From Dyella_B sp036746095 (lineage in GTDB: Bacteria > Pseudomonadota > Gammaproteobacteria > Xanthomonadales > Rhodanobacteraceae): 64,000 bases of DNA. This document shows positions 63,426 to 64,000 of the stretch, one piece after another; position 1 is the first letter of the stretch, and every line of letters starts with the position of its first letter. Under the pieces are notes generated by a model. That model was not told the DNA's origin. It did not search any database and saw only the letters and a program-made list of their open reading frames with translations. A program made the position numbers and the translations under genes. The DNA is taken from NCBI RefSeq assembly GCF_036746095.1, contig NZ_DAIOEU010000009.1:54683-118682 (forward strand). Reading direction: 5' to 3'.

Positions 63426-63712
63426 GGAAATGCTCCTTGATGGGGCGTGGCCCCTGGTTTCTGACTGATCTGGCGGCAGCCCTAGGGTCTGCACTTTCCG
63501 TCCTGCCACAATCGGTTCACGGCCCTTCCTTGCGGGCCGAACCGCTGATTATACGGAGATTGGAAGCCTAAAACTAGGCCGGCCAAGTCATCTCGCCGGA
63601 CCTTCCGGCGGAGCCTGGGCTGGGAGGAAACCCCAGCCGCAGCGAGCCCTAGAACGCTGGAACTCATCCCAGCTTGCGCTCCTCCTCGCCCGGAACGGGA
63701 AGGTCTTGCGGT
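63426..63712 (-). promoter_or_regulatory. infC-rpmI leader region
   Basis: A 287-base gap with several short GC hairpins: CGCCGGA/TCCGGCG at 63594-63610 and GGCTGGG/CCCAGCC at 63618-63638. A minus-strand TATAAT occurs at 63548-63553 but no good -35 is 17 bases before it. In related bacteria L20 binds a pseudoknot in this leader; I cannot assign that pseudoknot here. Confidence 0.3.
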
Positions 63713-64000
63713 TTACTTCTTCTTCGGCCCGATCATCATCACCATCTGCCGGCCTTCCAGGCGCGGGAAGGATTCGATCACACCGTTCTCGCCGACGTCT
63801 CCCTGGATGCGCCTGGCCAGTTCCTGGCCGAGGTCCTGGTGGGACATCTCGCGACCACGGAAACGGATGGTGACCTTGACCTTGTCGCCCTCTTCCAGGA
63901 AGCGAAGCATATTGCGCAGCTTGATCTGGTAGTCGCCCACGTCCGTGACCGGACGGAACTTCACTTCCTTGATCTCGACCTGCTTCTGCTTCTTCTTGGC
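63713..64000 (-). CDS. infC: Translation initiation factor IF-3 (3' part, cut by window edge)
   Basis: The C-terminal 95 residues of IF-3; the gene continues beyond position 64000. KEVKFRPVTDVGDYQIKLRNMLRFLEEGDKVKVTIRFRGREMSHQDLG is the conserved C-domain, ending IGPKKK. It is followed by rpmI and rplT in the usual order. Confidence 0.95.
   Translation of the reverse strand, partial: AKKKQKQVEIKEVKFRPVTDVGDYQIKLRNMLRFLEEGDKVKVTIRFRGREMSHQDLGQELARRIQGDVGENGVIESFPRLEGRQMVMMIGPKKK

Noticed and set aside
63548..63553. Promoter with TATAAT in the infC-rpmI gap
   Set aside because: The -10 match is perfect but no acceptable -35 lies 16-18 bases upstream, so it is not listed as a promoter.

Overview
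The window is a high-GC (about 63-66%) chromosomal segment of a gammaproteobacterium. Gene content and order fit the Xanthomonadales, most likely Rhodanobacteraceae (Dyella, Luteibacter or Rhodanobacter type): queA-tgt-yajC-secD-secF, an Rrf2-sufBCDS operon, infC-rpmI-rplT-pheS-pheT-ihfA-merR, amgK-murU, orphan motAB, a bacterial SET-domain protein and many short palindromic intergenic repeats. The lineage is inferred from family resemblance; no 16S gene is present. Nothing looks like a plasmid, prophage, intact insertion sequence or CRISPR array.

Layout. 1-8.7 kb: M20 dipeptidase, secreted helix-hairpin-helix protein, SET protein, GNAT acetyltransferase, an unidentified membrane protein with an M1 peptidase, and a QseB/QseC-like two-component pair. 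8.8-15.6 kb: class III aminotransferase, HAD phosphatase, then a four-gene tripartite ABC exporter (outer-membrane lipoprotein, FtsX-type permease, ATPase, lipoprotein adaptor). 15.6-22.8 kb is the most accessory part: a broken coiled-coil gene, a dicarboxylate uptake set (DctA, OprO/P-type porin, KgtP-like MFS) and two orphan genes with long Ser/Pro-rich N-termini that look like secreted effectors. 23-27.6 kb: Tat-exported AcpA-like phosphatase, Rieske protein plus GNAT, a small periplasmic protein, and a small membrane protein with an ECF sigma factor and its likely anti-sigma factor. 27.7-33.9 kb: the suf iron-sulfur operon with its Rrf2 regulator, interrupted between sufB and sufC by DUF4160 (frameshifted), DUF2442 and DUF1311 genes. 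34-36 kb: glnK-amtB behind a sigma-54 promoter and two NtrC-like sites. 36-40 kb: amgK-murU peptidoglycan recycling and motAB with a FliA-type promoter. 40-46 kb: queA-tgt-yajC-secD-secF, with a 265-bp nested inverted-repeat element between secD and secF. 46-53 kb: M28 peptidase, an ABC transporter with a DesK/DesR-type pair, and a second class III aminotransferase. 53-58.4 kb: PsiF-like protein, upp, proline iminopeptidase, and divergent FAD-linked dehydrogenase and serA. 58.5-64 kb: tRNA-Pro(GGG), merR, ihfA, pheT, pheS, rplT, rpmI and the 3' part of infC.

How the genes work together: the clearest units are Fe-S assembly (suf), nitrogen-status sensing and ammonium uptake (glnK-amtB), queuosine synthesis with Sec secretion, phenylalanyl-tRNA synthesis with ribosomal proteins and IHF, and serine synthesis paired with removal of its D-2-hydroxyglutarate by-product. 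The parts that best repay a second look are the effector-like gene pair with the decayed coiled-coil gene, the element between secD and secF, the cargo inside suf, and a palindromic repeat inserted in frame in amgK. All starts, motifs and signals were read by eye; homology statements rest on motif recognition, not on a search.
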